NCBI GenBank assembly: GCA_026391455.1
Contig: JAPLEH010000066.1
Span: forward strand, 62,001 to 126,000
Length of the DNA stretch: 64,000 bases
Direction of reading: 5' to 3'
DNA from: Bacteroidota bacterium
GTDB lineage: Bacteria > Bacteroidota > Bacteroidia > Chitinophagales > Chitinophagaceae
Each line of letters begins with the position of its first letter. Position 1 is the stretch's first letter. The notes under the pieces are model-generated. The model was given only the letters and a program-made list of their open reading frames with translations, had not been told where the DNA came from and did not search any database. The position numbers were made by a program, and so were the translations under genes. Positions 37,474 through 46,042 of this stretch are shown one piece after another.

Positions 37474-38349
37474 CTATTTGCCTTTCAATACATCCCCGAA
37501 TTTTACAACTTGATACTCCGGGGAACATTCAAATAGCCATTTTAAAATTGCAATATGGCCTGCACCAAATAACACCAAAAGCCTGTCGTCTTCCTTCGTT
37601 TTAATACGTTGAATATTTCTAAATAGTCGCAAGTTTCTATTCATCCAAAACATTGAAAGGGCATCTGGGCCTTCATCATCAGGTGAAGTAAACTGCCCAC
37701 CTGCAATATAGGCACCAAAATATCTGGAAAGTACTTTATCTGAATTCAAATATTTAAAACTCTCTAATAAAGTATGGTGCAGTTCATACTTATCCTGATA
37801 GTTATAAAATTGATTATAACTGTTTTGAATACTATCATCACCACCAAAATAATGTCTTCGGGTTATAGAATCTATGTAAGGTGTACTTTTAAAGCTGGTG
37901 TCATAATGGATATCCATCAGTAAAGCTCCATCATCAACCCCATATACGGTATCCAGATTTAATTTGTCCATTAAACGAATACCAATCTGACTTCTCTCAC
38001 TGGCATACAATTTTTCTTTGCCGGCTTTCCATTGCTTAAAATTGTAGGTTAAGTAGCCGGTAACAGGACCGGACTCCAGCAAAATTTTTGTTGGCTTAAA
38101 GGCAGCAATATATGTAAGCAGTTCTTCCAGTTCATTTTGCCTCTGAACGGAATAAATATTTATGCGGTCAGCTTCTTTTGTTACATTAGCATCTAAACCA
38201 GGGTAATTAAAATGCCAGGAGCCCACTAATAATACTTTGGGTACTTTTTTATCTTTTTGTAAAAATATATCCGGATCAACCTGACCAGCTGCCTGCTTAT
38301 TGAAAAATAATGTTGCGATGCAGGAAAACGCAATAATGTATTTTGTCAT
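37474..38349 (-). CDS. Secreted DUF5694 (TraB/PrgY-like) protein
   Basis: The 291-residue product starts at the ATG at 38349 with a signal peptide (MTKYIIAFSCIATLFF). It matches DUF5694: VLLVGSWHFNYPG, AFKPTKILLESGP, YGVDDGALLMDI and LLVLFGAGHIAILKWL. The two GxxH sites (GSWHF and GAGHI) are the probable metal ligands of a TraB-like fold, a group of metalloproteases or hydrolases. The unit begins with a cassette-like start sequence and ends with half an attC-like site, so it is probably a captured gene. Confidence 0.75.
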   Translation of the reverse strand: MTKYIIAFSCIATLFFNKQAAGQVDPDIFLQKDKKVPKVLLVGSWHFNYPGLDANVTKEADRINIYSVQRQNELEELLTYIAAFKPTKILLESGPVTGYLTYNFKQWKAGKEKLYASERSQIGIRLMDKLNLDTVYGVDDGALLMDIHYDTSFKSTPYIDSITRRHYFGGDDSIQNSYNQFYNYQDKYELHHTLLESFKYLNSDKVLSRYFGAYIAGGQFTSPDDEGPDALSMFWMNRNLRLFRNIQRIKTKEDDRLLVLFGAGHIAILKWLFECSPEYQVVKFGDVLKGK

Positions 38350-38518
38350 TTTTTTTACCAAAAATAAATGCCAGTAAATAAAATGACTCATTTTTTCTGC
38401 CAACACGATCTGTGTAACTGCAAATAAGCTTGCAGATAAATATATAACGTTTGCAGATGCTTAAGGCATTAATACACTAATATTAAAGTATTTTACAACT
38501 TATATAATAAGTTTGCTT

Positions 38519-39550
38519 ATGCCTTTTAAGTATAAACAGCTTTTTTTGTATTTCATACTCTTCAACATTATCTGGAGTAGTTCTTTAGGAGCGAATAATG
38601 GTAGTATTATAAGCTACTTTGCAGGCTTCTTTAATAACTTCACTTCTTTTTGCCTGAAGATTACAACTACTGTATCCTTTTTTTTATATGCGCTCTCCTC
38701 TTATTTTTTTCTATGGTATTTAAGTAAAAGAAAAAGGCAGATCGCAGCTTTTTTTCTAATCTTACTTTGCATTCCATTAATAATATTATTCAGGTATTTA
38801 TTAGAAGAAATAATTTGCCCTGCGACACTCGGAATTCAAAATTATAATCCAAACACATCTCTGTCATATTATTTGCTCGACAACAAATATTTCTCCATTC
38901 CATATACTTCATTTGGGGTTGTTTACTACTTTATACAAAGCAACCGTTTTAAAGAAATGGAGAAAAATACCCTTGAATTGCATAACCGACAGGCGGAATT
39001 AGAATTTTTAAAGTCACAGATAAACCCCCATTTCTTATTTAATAATTTAAATAGTATTTATTCGCTCGTTTACCACAGGTCAGACAAAGCACTCAAAGCA
39101 ATTGAACAGCTTTCCTTACTATTACGCTATATGCTTTATGAGAAAAAGAAGGAAGTGTTACTGTCAGAAGAAGTAAACTATCTTAACAACTTTATAGCGC
39201 TTCAAAAGCTGAGATTTGAAGCTGAAATACCTTTGGTCATTAAGATTGATAATCTAAATGCAGATAAAAAAATTGCCCCTTTATTACTCATTCCAATCGT
39301 TGAAAATGCTTTTAAGCACGGAGACTTTAAATATCCCGAATTCCCATTACTTATTAATTTACTGAATACTAAAACTGAATTAAGTTTCGTAGTAGAAAAT
39401 AAAAAAAACCAATACCAAAAAGACGAACATAGTGGAATAGGAATATCCAATTTAAAAAGACGACTGGAGTTGCTTTACCCCAACAGGTATGCTTTTACAA
39501 CCGAAGAAAATGATAAGTCATATAAAACAACACTGAAAATTAAATGGTAA
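38519..39550 (+). CDS. LytS/YehU-type sensor histidine kinase
   Basis: The 343-residue membrane kinase has four or five transmembrane helices in residues 1-150, a short coiled linker (NRQAELEFLKSQ) and the His_kinase domain with INPHFLFNNLNSIYSL (phospho-His in NPHFLFN), then an HATPase_c part with LIPIVENAFKHG and GIGISNLKRRLELLY. A TTG at 38513 is also in frame. A TAAGTTTG box at 38508-38515 would start RNA after the ATG, so it is probably chance. Its stop overlaps the response regulator start by 7 bp. The signal it senses is unknown. Confidence 0.9.
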   Translation: MPFKYKQLFLYFILFNIIWSSSLGANNGSIISYFAGFFNNFTSFCLKITTTVSFFLYALSSYFFLWYLSKRKRQIAAFFLILLCIPLIILFRYLLEEIICPATLGIQNYNPNTSLSYYLLDNKYFSIPYTSFGVVYYFIQSNRFKEMEKNTLELHNRQAELEFLKSQINPHFLFNNLNSIYSLVYHRSDKALKAIEQLSLLLRYMLYEKKKEVLLSEEVNYLNNFIALQKLRFEAEIPLVIKIDNLNADKKIAPLLLIPIVENAFKHGDFKYPEFPLLINLLNTKTELSFVVENKKNQYQKDEHSGIGISNLKRRLELLYPNRYAFTTEENDKSYKTTLKIKW

Positions 39551-40233
39551 TTAAAGATATTAGGTGTATTATCATAGACGACGAACCTCTGTCGGTTAAG
39601 CTTTTAGAAAGCTATACCACAAACTGCCCTGACACAATATTATTACAAACATTTACCAACCCAATAGATGCGTTTCATTATTTAGAAACAACTATTCCAG
39701 ACCTCATTTTGCTGGATGTACAGATGCCCGAACTTAGCGGGATACAGTTTATTAAGATTTTACAAAAAAAATGTTTAGTCGTGTTGACTACAGCCTATCC
39801 GGAATATGCCGTAAATGCTTTTGATTTGAATGTAGTAGATTATTTGATGAAGCCAATTAATTTTGAAAGATTTACTCAGGCCATATCCAAAGTAAAAGAC
39901 CAATTAGCTGCACAAAAAAATATAGAAGACTATTTTTTTGTAAAAAGTGAATATAAAATGATCAGGGTTGACTTTAAGGATCTCTTATATTTAGAAGGTC
40001 TGAGAGATTATGTCGCTTTGCATACAAAGAATAGTAAGATTTTAACTTTACAAAGTTTGAAAAGTTTTGAACAAATTCTTTCGCATGACTTTGTGAGAGT
40101 CCACAAATCTTATATTGTTAATACAAACGAAATTACCAGCATTAATAGCAATTCACTTTTGCTGGGTAAAACAACTATTCCAATTGGGTCGGTTTATGCA
40201 AAAAATATAAAAGGTAGATTTAAAAAATATTAA
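39544..40233 (+). CDS. LytTR-family response regulator
   Basis: The 229-residue regulator has a receiver domain (residues 5-125; acidic IIIDDEP, phospho-Asp in LILLDVQMPELSG, Lys in MKPI) and a LytTR DNA-binding domain (about 133-229; FFVKSEYKMIRVDFKDLLYLEGLRDYV, FVRVHKSYIVN). The ATG overlaps the kinase stop (ATGGTAA), so translation is coupled. No target is evident; the divergent DUF5694 gene is the nearest candidate. Confidence 0.9.
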   Translation: MVIKDIRCIIIDDEPLSVKLLESYTTNCPDTILLQTFTNPIDAFHYLETTIPDLILLDVQMPELSGIQFIKILQKKCLVVLTTAYPEYAVNAFDLNVVDYLMKPINFERFTQAISKVKDQLAAQKNIEDYFFVKSEYKMIRVDFKDLLYLEGLRDYVALHTKNSKILTLQSLKSFEQILSHDFVRVHKSYIVNTNEITSINSNSLLLGKTTIPIGSVYAKNIKGRFKKY

Positions 40234-40457
40234 ATCTTACTATTAAATCCAGCATTTTGCATCAATTGTAATAGCTTGGGGTAAGACGGGGCTTAGATAA
40301 CCGTAAGCCAACTCACTTTCCGCTTTAAAGTACTAAAAAGCCTTAATCAATTGAAAAGACAGTAGATCCTGGAAAAGTTAAACTTCTGCCAGCCGCAGCA
40401 AATATGAAGCAAGGTATTAGAAAAGGTTCGGGTCAACCCACATTTGCTTAATGCCAC

Positions 40458-40571
40458 TTATTGAACGAAAACACCATACAACTACCACGACCCCGGAACT
40501 TACCGGTGTCGTTTAATATTAGGCGTCATTGTCGGTGCTGCATAACCAACGAATTATTAGAAGTAGCCTGC
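40458..40571 (-). other. attC-like site after the 298-residue gene
   Basis: Minus-strand order: R'' GCAGGCTAC (40571-40563), TTCGTTGGTTATGCAGCACC, a variable middle and GTAGTTGTATGGTGTTTTC before GTTCAATAA. R'' is complementary to the start of its own unit, CTTGCCTGC at 41521-41513, in 7 of 9 bases. The L parts resemble those at 46723-46845. The rest of the gap to 40240 shows nothing recognisable. Confidence 0.6.
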
Positions 40572-40593
40572 CGTTTATTGAAATGCCTGGCTG

Positions 40594-41490
40594 CTACCAT
40601 TCCCGCCATTCTTCTGTTAAATCAATTTCTGGTTCAATTATAAATCCTGTCAGTCTAATTGCATCATGTATATAGTTTACTAATTCCTCTCTTTCTAAAG
40701 TTTCAATACAACTTTGGTATTTGTCATTTAGTTTATTAAAGCCCTGTGTTAGTTTTCTTGTGGCTGAATAAATTGAACTTGCTTTCTTTTGTTCAGTTGC
40801 AATAAGTAAACTCTCAAGAAATGCGTGTAACAGATTTTCTGCGTCCGCTATACTTTTAATGGTGAATTTGTTATCACCTTCTTTCATTCTATTTGCCCAG
40901 GCTGTTATTGGTGATCTTTCCTTTAATAGTTTAAAGTCACTAATATTGGGAATTACTAAATTTTTATTTTGTTGTCTCAGCGACTTAGTCAATTCGCGTT
41001 TACGTTTAAAACTTATTTCAAGGAGCTTTACCCGCAGCCAAATAAGTTCATTGCTATTGTCGAAAGCAGTCAAAAACGAGTAGTCTTCAAAATTGAATAT
41101 CATATAGCTCCCATAACTGGCACTACCTGATTCTGATTTTCTAATTGGTATTTTTTGTTGAACTAATGCTGCGTTATTTCCCCAATTTAAGTCATAAGGT
41201 AAATGGTGAGGATATTTAACACCTTGCCCAGTACCTCCAAAATTAATTTCTTCGAAAAAACATTCGTCAAAATCGGATGCATACTCTTTTACAACAGGTC
41301 CAAAGTCGCATATGTAATTGTTCTTCGCAGTACACGATAATGATAAATCCCATTTACTGGATTGAAATCTACGCCAGCAAATAGAAATTTCAGGTCTGTC
41401 TAAGGAAATATGAAGCTTAGGTAACAGTTCTTTAAACTCAGGGCTGAATTCAGAGTATCCAAATAAATTAAATATGTCCTGGTATCTCAT
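40594..41490 (-). CDS. Protein of unknown function, cassette-borne
   Basis: The 298-residue product lacks a signal peptide and was not recognised. The first half is beta-rich (RRFQSSKWDLSLSCTAKNNY), the middle holds SYGSYMIFNFEDYSFLTAFDNSNELIWLRVKLLE in pieces of mixed strand, and the last third is helical (TLEREELVNYIHDAIRLTGF) and ends acidic. The unit is bounded by a cassette-like start (41513-41521) and an attC-like site after the stop. The even helix spacing of the C-terminal part resembles toxin-immunity proteins, but this is a guess. Confidence 0.5.
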   Translation of the reverse strand: MRYQDIFNLFGYSEFSPEFKELLPKLHISLDRPEISICWRRFQSSKWDLSLSCTAKNNYICDFGPVVKEYASDFDECFFEEINFGGTGQGVKYPHHLPYDLNWGNNAALVQQKIPIRKSESGSASYGSYMIFNFEDYSFLTAFDNSNELIWLRVKLLEISFKRKRELTKSLRQQNKNLVIPNISDFKLLKERSPITAWANRMKEGDNKFTIKSIADAENLLHAFLESLLIATEQKKASSIYSATRKLTQGFNKLNDKYQSCIETLEREELVNYIHDAIRLTGFIIEPEIDLTEEWREW

Positions 41491-41512
41491 TTGAAGAAGG
41501 TTGTTTTAAATG

Positions 41513-41711
41513 GCAGGCAAGGTCCGGGCTTCGCAACGTAGCGATATTTCGTATTACGTAAGCCGTGACTGGTGCTGATCAAAGATAGTAAGATGAGAAT
41601 ATAGTCCAAAGCGGGGCTTTATACGCCAAATTGATCCTGTGGCAGAGCAATATTGTATCGCCGGGAAATTATCCGTAAAGCCGCCATACTCCCAAACCCC
41701 TTATGCGGCGC
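41513..41711 (-). other. attC-like site, about 190 bp, homologous to the one at 43228-43427
   Basis: Direct-repeat partner of 43228-43427: both contain GCGGGGCTTTATACGCCAAA-like and GCAATATTRTATYKCCGGGAAATTA-like segments in the same order, followed by GTAAAGCCGCCAT. On the minus strand it ends with CTTGCCTGC, the start of the next unit. R'' is degenerate. Confidence 0.6.
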
Positions 41712-41753
41712 ATATTATTTTGCTTTATCCAGCAAGTTACAAATCTTCAAAAA

Positions 41754-42215
41754 TTATTCAACATATAGTTTGGCCTGAGCAGAAATGGTCTGTTTATTCC
41801 AGGAATCTTTGGTATTCGGAATACCATGTTCCGTGACAGAAAATATCGAATCATTGTCAAAATAGTATTCGCATTTATACGGCTTTGTACCTTGTGACGT
41901 GTCTGTAAAAATAGCCTTAATTATCCGATGATTGCTGTAATAAAATGCTATGTTATAAAAATTCACAAAAGCATAAACAGCCTTATGCAAAATTCGTTTT
42001 TACGTATTAACCGTGTAGAGATGTCTCAAAAAAACTTCGCCCCCATCGTCTGAGTAAAGCGGTTGGACAAAAACACCAGTATTGCTTCCTGATTGTATGA
42101 TGCTATCAATAGCATCCACAGTTTTATCTATTTGAATAGTATTGTTCGGCTGCTGAGATAGTAAGATAGTAAAGGAAAATGTAGCCAATGTCAACAATAC
42201 GATTTTATTTGCTAT
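41754..42215 (-). pseudogene. Broken gene for a small secreted protein
   Basis: One minus-strand frame runs from 42215 to 41754 with a single in-frame TAA at 42000-42002. Its first codon is ATA, followed by ANKIVLLTLATFSFTILLS, which reads as a perfect signal peptide if ATA was once ATG. After the stop the frame goes on with KRILHKAVYAFVNFYNIAFY and ends at KLYVE. A start lost and a stop gained point to a decayed gene. The unit starts with AGGGCTAAC/GTTAGCCCT at 42275-42283, so it was a cassette. No family was recognised. Confidence 0.6.
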
Positions 42216-42274
42216 AAACTAATAACTTCAGAAGATAAGATTTTATTGTCCGGGCATTAGGAAGATTAAACGAA

Positions 42275-42310
42275 AGGGCTAACGTTAGGTATTTGTGTAG
42301 GCTGCGGTAT
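42275..42310 (-). other. Half attC-like site (L'-R') before the broken gene
   Basis: On the minus strand CACAAATACCTAAC is followed by GTTAGCCCT. This is the same CAAATACC plus GTTRRRY layout seen at 49702-49735. The R''-L'' half that should follow the toxin gene is not clear. Confidence 0.45.
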
Positions 42311-42337
42311 TAACATTGGATCAGCCTATAGGCTGGG

Positions 42338-42841
42338 TTATTTAAACAACTCTGACACAGTATCCATGGTAATAAACATCTTTCCACTGTCTGGCAAAAG
42401 TATGAATCCGTATTTATTGTAGAATCGTACTGCCTCCTCATCTAGCGGATCTACTATTATTGCCATTGAACCAACACTACTCAATGAAACCTCATAACTC
42501 CTTTTTAAGGCGTCCAATAGCAATAACTCGCCGAGCCTCTGTCCTTTATGATTAATGTCAACAGCCAGTCTCCCCAGTAGTGTAGCAGGTAAATTATGAT
42601 ACGATGGAGGGAGTTTTTTAATTATTGATTCCGGCAGAATTTCCCGGCTTATTGATGTGCTGGATAGTGTATAATAGCCTCTTACACTATCATCATCTCC
42701 CGAAAGAATAAAACAAGCTGAAAGCCGTCTTTTTATGTCTTGTTTCGCCTGGGTATGCAAATAATCGTCAAGAAGTTTTTTTCCGCAGGTAAAGTTCCTT
42801 TTTTTATGTGTCGAGTTAAGAAGTTCAGTTAAATAACTCAT
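42338..42841 (-). CDS. TacT-like GNAT toxin
   Basis: The 167-residue acetyltransferase matches the DUF1778-associated toxins that block translation by acetylating aminoacyl-tRNA. It begins YLTELLNSTHKKRNFTCGKKLLDDYL, has CFILSGDDDSVRGYYTLS and the acetyl-CoA loop HKGQRLGELLLLDAL (usual consensus RxxGxG, here QRLGE), then VRFYNKYGF. The upstream antitoxin overlaps by 4 bp (ATGA). As a toxin-antitoxin pair in a cassette array it would help keep the array. Confidence 0.88.
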   Translation of the reverse strand: MSYLTELLNSTHKKRNFTCGKKLLDDYLHTQAKQDIKRRLSACFILSGDDDSVRGYYTLSSTSISREILPESIIKKLPPSYHNLPATLLGRLAVDINHKGQRLGELLLLDALKRSYEVSLSSVGSMAIIVDPLDEEAVRFYNKYGFILLPDSGKMFITMDTVSELFK

Positions 42842-43119
42842 TTGGTGGCTGTTGCTTTTTTAAATCGAGTGGCGGCCTTCCGAAGATTCTCATTGGGTTT
42901 TTGGGGATTCATTAGTGCCTTGAAAAATAGTTCCTGATCATTTTTAGAAGCCAATATTGAATTATGCTTCTCAATTATACTGTTGGCCTGCAGTTGTACA
43001 CAAAATACAACAAACTCCGTCAAGGTCCTGAATCCACCAAGACTTGCCGCGTATTCAAAAAAGGCTTTTTGCTCTTTAGGCAGACGTGTATCAAATCTGG
43101 ATGTTGCCGTAGTTTTCAT
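42838..43119 (-). CDS. DUF1778 (TacA-like) antitoxin
   Basis: The 93-residue protein has a ribbon-helix-helix N-terminus (TSRFDTRLPKEQKAFFEYAASLGGFRTLTEFV) typical of DUF1778 antitoxins and a disordered, lysine-rich tail that wraps the toxin. Its start overlaps no other gene, and its stop overlaps the toxin start. A palindrome at 43148-43168 with a -7 box within it lies directly upstream and is the likely autoregulatory site. Confidence 0.88.
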   Translation of the reverse strand: MKTTATSRFDTRLPKEQKAFFEYAASLGGFRTLTEFVVFCVQLQANSIIEKHNSILASKNDQELFFKALMNPQKPNENLRKAATRFKKATATK

Positions 43120-43136
43120 ATTTGCTTATTTTAAAA

Positions 43137-43168
43137 ATCAAAACAAATGTACGGAAATTTACCGTACA
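43137..43168 (-). promoter_or_regulatory. Operator and promoter of the toxin-antitoxin pair
   Basis: TGTACGG (43148-43154) and CCGTACA (43162-43168) are a perfect inverted repeat with a 7-base centre AAATTTA. On the minus strand TACATTTG (43151-43144) is a TAnnTTTG -7 box that overlaps the proximal arm, so a bound antitoxin would block the promoter. Confidence 0.6.
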
Positions 43169-43227
43169 ATTTATGAAATTTCATTCCTTTCTCGCAACTT
43201 TTAGATTATCAGGCAGATGCAATGCTT

Positions 43228-43427
43228 ACAGCAAACTTCAGGGCTTGGCTATGTAGCGAATTTCCGTGTTAAGTAAGCGCAGATTGGTGCTAACAAAAGA
43301 TAGGAAGATGAGAATACATTCCAAAGCGGGGGTTTATACGCCAAATTGATCCTGACAAGGAGCAATATTATATTTCCGGGAAATTAACTGTAAAGCCGCC
43401 ATTACGCCAAACCTATTTTCAGGCGCA
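43228..43427 (-). other. attC-like site, about 200 bp
   Basis: Minus-strand order: R'' GCGCCTGAA, AATAGGTTTGGCGTAATGGC (L''), a 120-base middle, GCTACATAGCCAAGCCC (L') and GTTTGCTGT (R'). R'' matches the complement of its unit start GTAAGGCGC (44189-44181) in 7 of 9 bases. L'' and L' pair imperfectly. A 190-bp homologue lies at 41513-41711. Confidence 0.6.
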
Positions 43428-43431
43428 GTTG

Positions 43432-44169
43432 TTAATTCCCAAATTGAGAATAATTTATACTGCCTGAAAATGGTTGGCTATATAATTTTTGTCCACGAGT
43501 CTCTAAACATAGCCGCAACTGAGTTTGGTAATCCCCTTTGTATTTAAATACAGTTGCCAAGATATATTGGCCGGGTCTAATCACTCTATGGTATCCATCA
43601 GATCTTACATCTTTTGGCAGTGAATAAGATTCTTCAATCCTTCGCCATTGCCCTTGTTTATCCTTCGCTTCCTGAAAAATTCTCATTCCAAATTTGGGGA
43701 AGCTGACTAAAAAATTTGAATCAGTATTGTTTAGTATGTAAACAGGCATTCCTTTGTAGCCTACTTTCTTAACTTCGTTTCCATTAATTTCTGCTCCGTC
43801 ACGATAAACTGGAACATATTTAGCGGGCGTAAATTTATTTTTGCCCTTTGGAGAAGTCATTATTTCAAAACACTCCCACTCCTGGATCGAATCCCATAAG
43901 ATCAACACCTTTCTTTCTAAGTTGTTCAGGTCTTTTGTTTCCCACGGTCTAAGAGGACTTAACAATGAGCCTTCTCCATAATCTAACGAATCAAAAGGCT
44001 GTTCAATCTTTTGAGTTCCCCGAAAAGTGGCCTTTGTTTTAACTCTGTAGTTTGGGGAGTAATATGTGAGGTCTTTACTTAAAGAATCAGGTATGGTAAC
44101 TAATGACAATTGACTAAATGACAACTTTGTCATAACAAAAAGAATAGATGTAATGATGAGTTTAAGCAT
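43432..44169 (-). CDS. Secreted protein of unknown function (C-terminus shared with the WG-repeat protein)
   Basis: The 245-residue product has a signal peptide (residues 1-19, ending FSQ). No family was recognised. Its last 110 residues (VYILNNTDSNFLVSF, RRIEESYSL, YHRVIRPGQYI, KGDYQTQLRLCLE, FSGSINYSQF) match the C-terminal domain of the WG-repeat protein at 47705-49624 (YHKVELEPNAF, NGEFQTKIRAELR, INGSINPGQF). This is a shared domain in two cassettes. It starts 11 bp after the beginning of its cassette and has an attC-like site after the stop. Confidence 0.6.
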   Translation of the reverse strand: MLKLIITSILFVMTKLSFSQLSLVTIPDSLSKDLTYYSPNYRVKTKATFRGTQKIEQPFDSLDYGEGSLLSPLRPWETKDLNNLERKVLILWDSIQEWECFEIMTSPKGKNKFTPAKYVPVYRDGAEINGNEVKKVGYKGMPVYILNNTDSNFLVSFPKFGMRIFQEAKDKQGQWRRIEESYSLPKDVRSDGYHRVIRPGQYILATVFKYKGDYQTQLRLCLETRGQKLYSQPFSGSINYSQFGN

Positions 44170-44180
44170 GGCAGGAAATT

Positions 44181-44368
44181 GCGCCTTACGGACAAGTATT
44201 GCCGTTGGCGGGGAATTTTATATTCGTCCGCCGGAAATGCCGTCTGGCTTTTTGATAAAGTTAAATAGTAAGAACCAAAGCTGGGCGTTACCAGCCTACC
44301 GGTTTACCTGCCGATCGGCATGGCAGGCAGGTTCGTCCAGCCCCCTTTTTGCCAATACCATGTTGTGC
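44181..44368 (-). other. attC-like site, 188 bp
   Basis: Minus-strand order: R'' GCACAAC (44368-44362), GGTATTGGCAAAAAGGGGG (L''), a middle with GGCAGG palindromes, CCCCGCCAACGGCAATAC (L') and GTAAGGCGC (R', 44189-44181). L'' and L' are inverted repeats with mismatches, and R'' is complementary to the unit start at 45441-45433 (7 of 9). Confidence 0.7.
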
Positions 44369-44415
44369 GTTCGTACATATTGCCTGTCAATATTGGTCCA
44401 CTTAAGCTATTGTTT

Positions 44416-45396
44416 CTATTCTGTTATGTCAGTTATTAAATTGGCATTTGCATTCCAAATCTTAATTTTTCCTGTGATACTTGAAGTGATGATTTTTTCA
44501 GATTTGCTATTCCAATCCAACCCCCATAACAAGTCTTTGGATTTTCCGGTACATAATAATTTTCCATCTGCATTCCAAATCCGAAGAGCATCGCTGGCAG
44601 AAGCCAAAAGAGTTCCTGATTTATTCCATCGAATGTTTCTGTATTCTGCCTTGCTCCCATATAGCGTTTTAGTCAGTGTCCCATCAGGTTTCCAAAACTG
44701 AATAATGGATTTTATGCCTTCTTTGTCGTGCCCATAATCGCCTGTTGCAAAAAAATCTCCAGACGGATGCCAACAGATAGTCAAAATGCCAGTATTTTCC
44801 ATTCGATGCTTAATTACTTTTAATGTTACGCCCAAAGTATCCATAATTCTTATATCGTCTCCGCTAACAGCGATGATATTTTTACTTGGATGCCAGCTTA
44901 TAGAAAAATAACTATTGTTGTCTTCTTTTTTTATTGTTCGCAGTAAATTCCCTGTTGAATCCCAAATTTTAACCAACCCGTCATTATCAGCAGTTGCAAG
45001 AATTTGACCATTGAAATTCCAATCAATTGCTCGTGCTCCATTAGTTATTCCTTTTAGTTTAATGAATTTTTCTGTCTCAGCATTTAAAATGCATACTTCA
45101 TCATCATTGGTTGCTATGGCTAAATAATTTTTTGTGGGGTGCCAACTTACTTGCCTTATCATACTTTTAAGTTGGTAGGCTTTATGTAATTTTAAATTTT
45201 TACAGTCGTAAATTTTTATTAAACTGTCATCGCCACCCACAGCAATTCTTTTATCATCAGCACTCCAGTCCGCTGTCCATAAAAGCGTTTCCGCTCCTCT
45301 ATTTATTGGCTTATTTTTTGTAACGGTACTCTGTCCACAAGAAGATTGCAGGAATAATAAAGAAACTAATAAGGAAAGTGTCAGGCTTTTTACCAT
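44416..45396 (-). CDS. WD40-repeat lipoprotein
   Basis: The 326-residue lipoprotein (lipobox LQSSC, Cys20 from the ATG at 45396) has seven WD40-like blades, with WSADDKRIAVGGDDSLIKIYD, WNFNGQILATADNDGLVKIWD, WHPSKNIIAVSGDD, WNKSGTLLASASDALRIWN and WNSKSEKIITSSITGKIKIWN. It is a stand-alone propeller, likely exposed at the periplasm or surface. A GTG at 45438 lies within the cassette start sequence and is unlikely. The unit carries a cassette start (45433-45441) and a full attC-like site after the stop. Confidence 0.8.
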   Translation of the reverse strand: MVKSLTLSLLVSLLFLQSSCGQSTVTKNKPINRGAETLLWTADWSADDKRIAVGGDDSLIKIYDCKNLKLHKAYQLKSMIRQVSWHPTKNYLAIATNDDEVCILNAETEKFIKLKGITNGARAIDWNFNGQILATADNDGLVKIWDSTGNLLRTIKKEDNNSYFSISWHPSKNIIAVSGDDIRIMDTLGVTLKVIKHRMENTGILTICWHPSGDFFATGDYGHDKEGIKSIIQFWKPDGTLTKTLYGSKAEYRNIRWNKSGTLLASASDALRIWNADGKLLCTGKSKDLLWGLDWNSKSEKIITSSITGKIKIWNANANLITDITE

Positions 45397-45439
45397 AAGA
45401 ACTTTAATTGTCAGAGGGGGCTCTCTTGTATAGTGCACA

Positions 45440-45461
45440 ACTCAAAAATATGCGAAAGTAT
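45440..45461. repeat. 22-bp cassette-boundary repeat (copy 2)
   Basis: CAACTCAAAAATATGCGAAAGT here matches the sequence at 51979-52000 in 21 of 22 bases. Both touch the start of a cassette, just outside the first gene-side bases. Confidence 0.75.
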
Positions 45462-45477
45462 TCTACTAAATCATTTT

Positions 45478-45984
45478 TTAAGAAGTATCATTTGCGTTTA
45501 GCCATTCCCGAAGAAAATTACGAATTTGTTGCTCTGTTTTTTCGATGTATTGTTCTTTAGTTAAGCCCTCATAGGTATGAAAGTCAAGTCCGTCAGACTT
45601 TTCTTCCCAAATTGAAATATACTCAACGTAACAAGGCATAAGGTCGAAGTTGTCAAAGTCAAATCCGGTCTTCATTATTATCGAATCTAGTTTATCAAAA
45701 CCGGAATAAGTATCCACTTGTTTGTCAACAATAATTTTAGCATAGAAAAAAATAACATCTTTTAGTGCATCTTTGGGGTCTTTTAGCTGAATATTTAATT
45801 CCGAAATAGCCTTAGTAAAATAATCATGAAGTATGAATGGATTTTCAGTTGAGCTGAGCCCAGCGAGAATGCGAAGTGATTCAGAATCATAGCTCTCCTC
45901 AAGCCCTTTTATTGCAAGGTCTTGCAAGTCTTTAGCCTGAAGAATACCTAATGAATATGCCGAAATTTGCTGTTCGAATGTCAT
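45478..45984 (-). CDS. Small acidic cytoplasmic protein of unknown function
   Basis: The 168-residue product is helical and acidic (EESYDSESLRILAGLSS, LKDPKDALKDVIFFYAK, TEQQIRNFLREWLN), without signal or membrane segments. No family was recognised. It has the size and composition of an immunity protein; this is inference. It follows the GldM-like gene by 58 bp, and only a 40-bp truncated site separates it from the next cassette. Confidence 0.55.
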   Translation of the reverse strand: MTFEQQISAYSLGILQAKDLQDLAIKGLEESYDSESLRILAGLSSTENPFILHDYFTKAISELNIQLKDPKDALKDVIFFYAKIIVDKQVDTYSGFDKLDSIIMKTGFDFDNFDLMPCYVEYISIWEEKSDGLDFHTYEGLTKEQYIEKTEQQIRNFLREWLNANDTS

Positions 45985-46042
45985 ACAGTGCTGATATTGG
46001 TACTTCTGGAATTAAATACGCTATGTTGACAATACTGTTCCA

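Noticed and set aside
37244-37528. Complete 94-residue gene
   Set aside because: Its first half overlaps the DUF5694 gene end and the attC-like motif in another frame; only the last 50 residues resemble a protein (the GldM-like C-terminus).
38508-38515. Promoter of the histidine kinase gene
   Set aside because: TAAGTTTG fits the -7 box, but the RNA start would lie after the ATG at 38519; no -33 box fits.
40234-40457. tRNA or other RNA gene in the gap after the response regulator
   Set aside because: No cloverleaf, T-loop GTTCRANNC or terminator was found.
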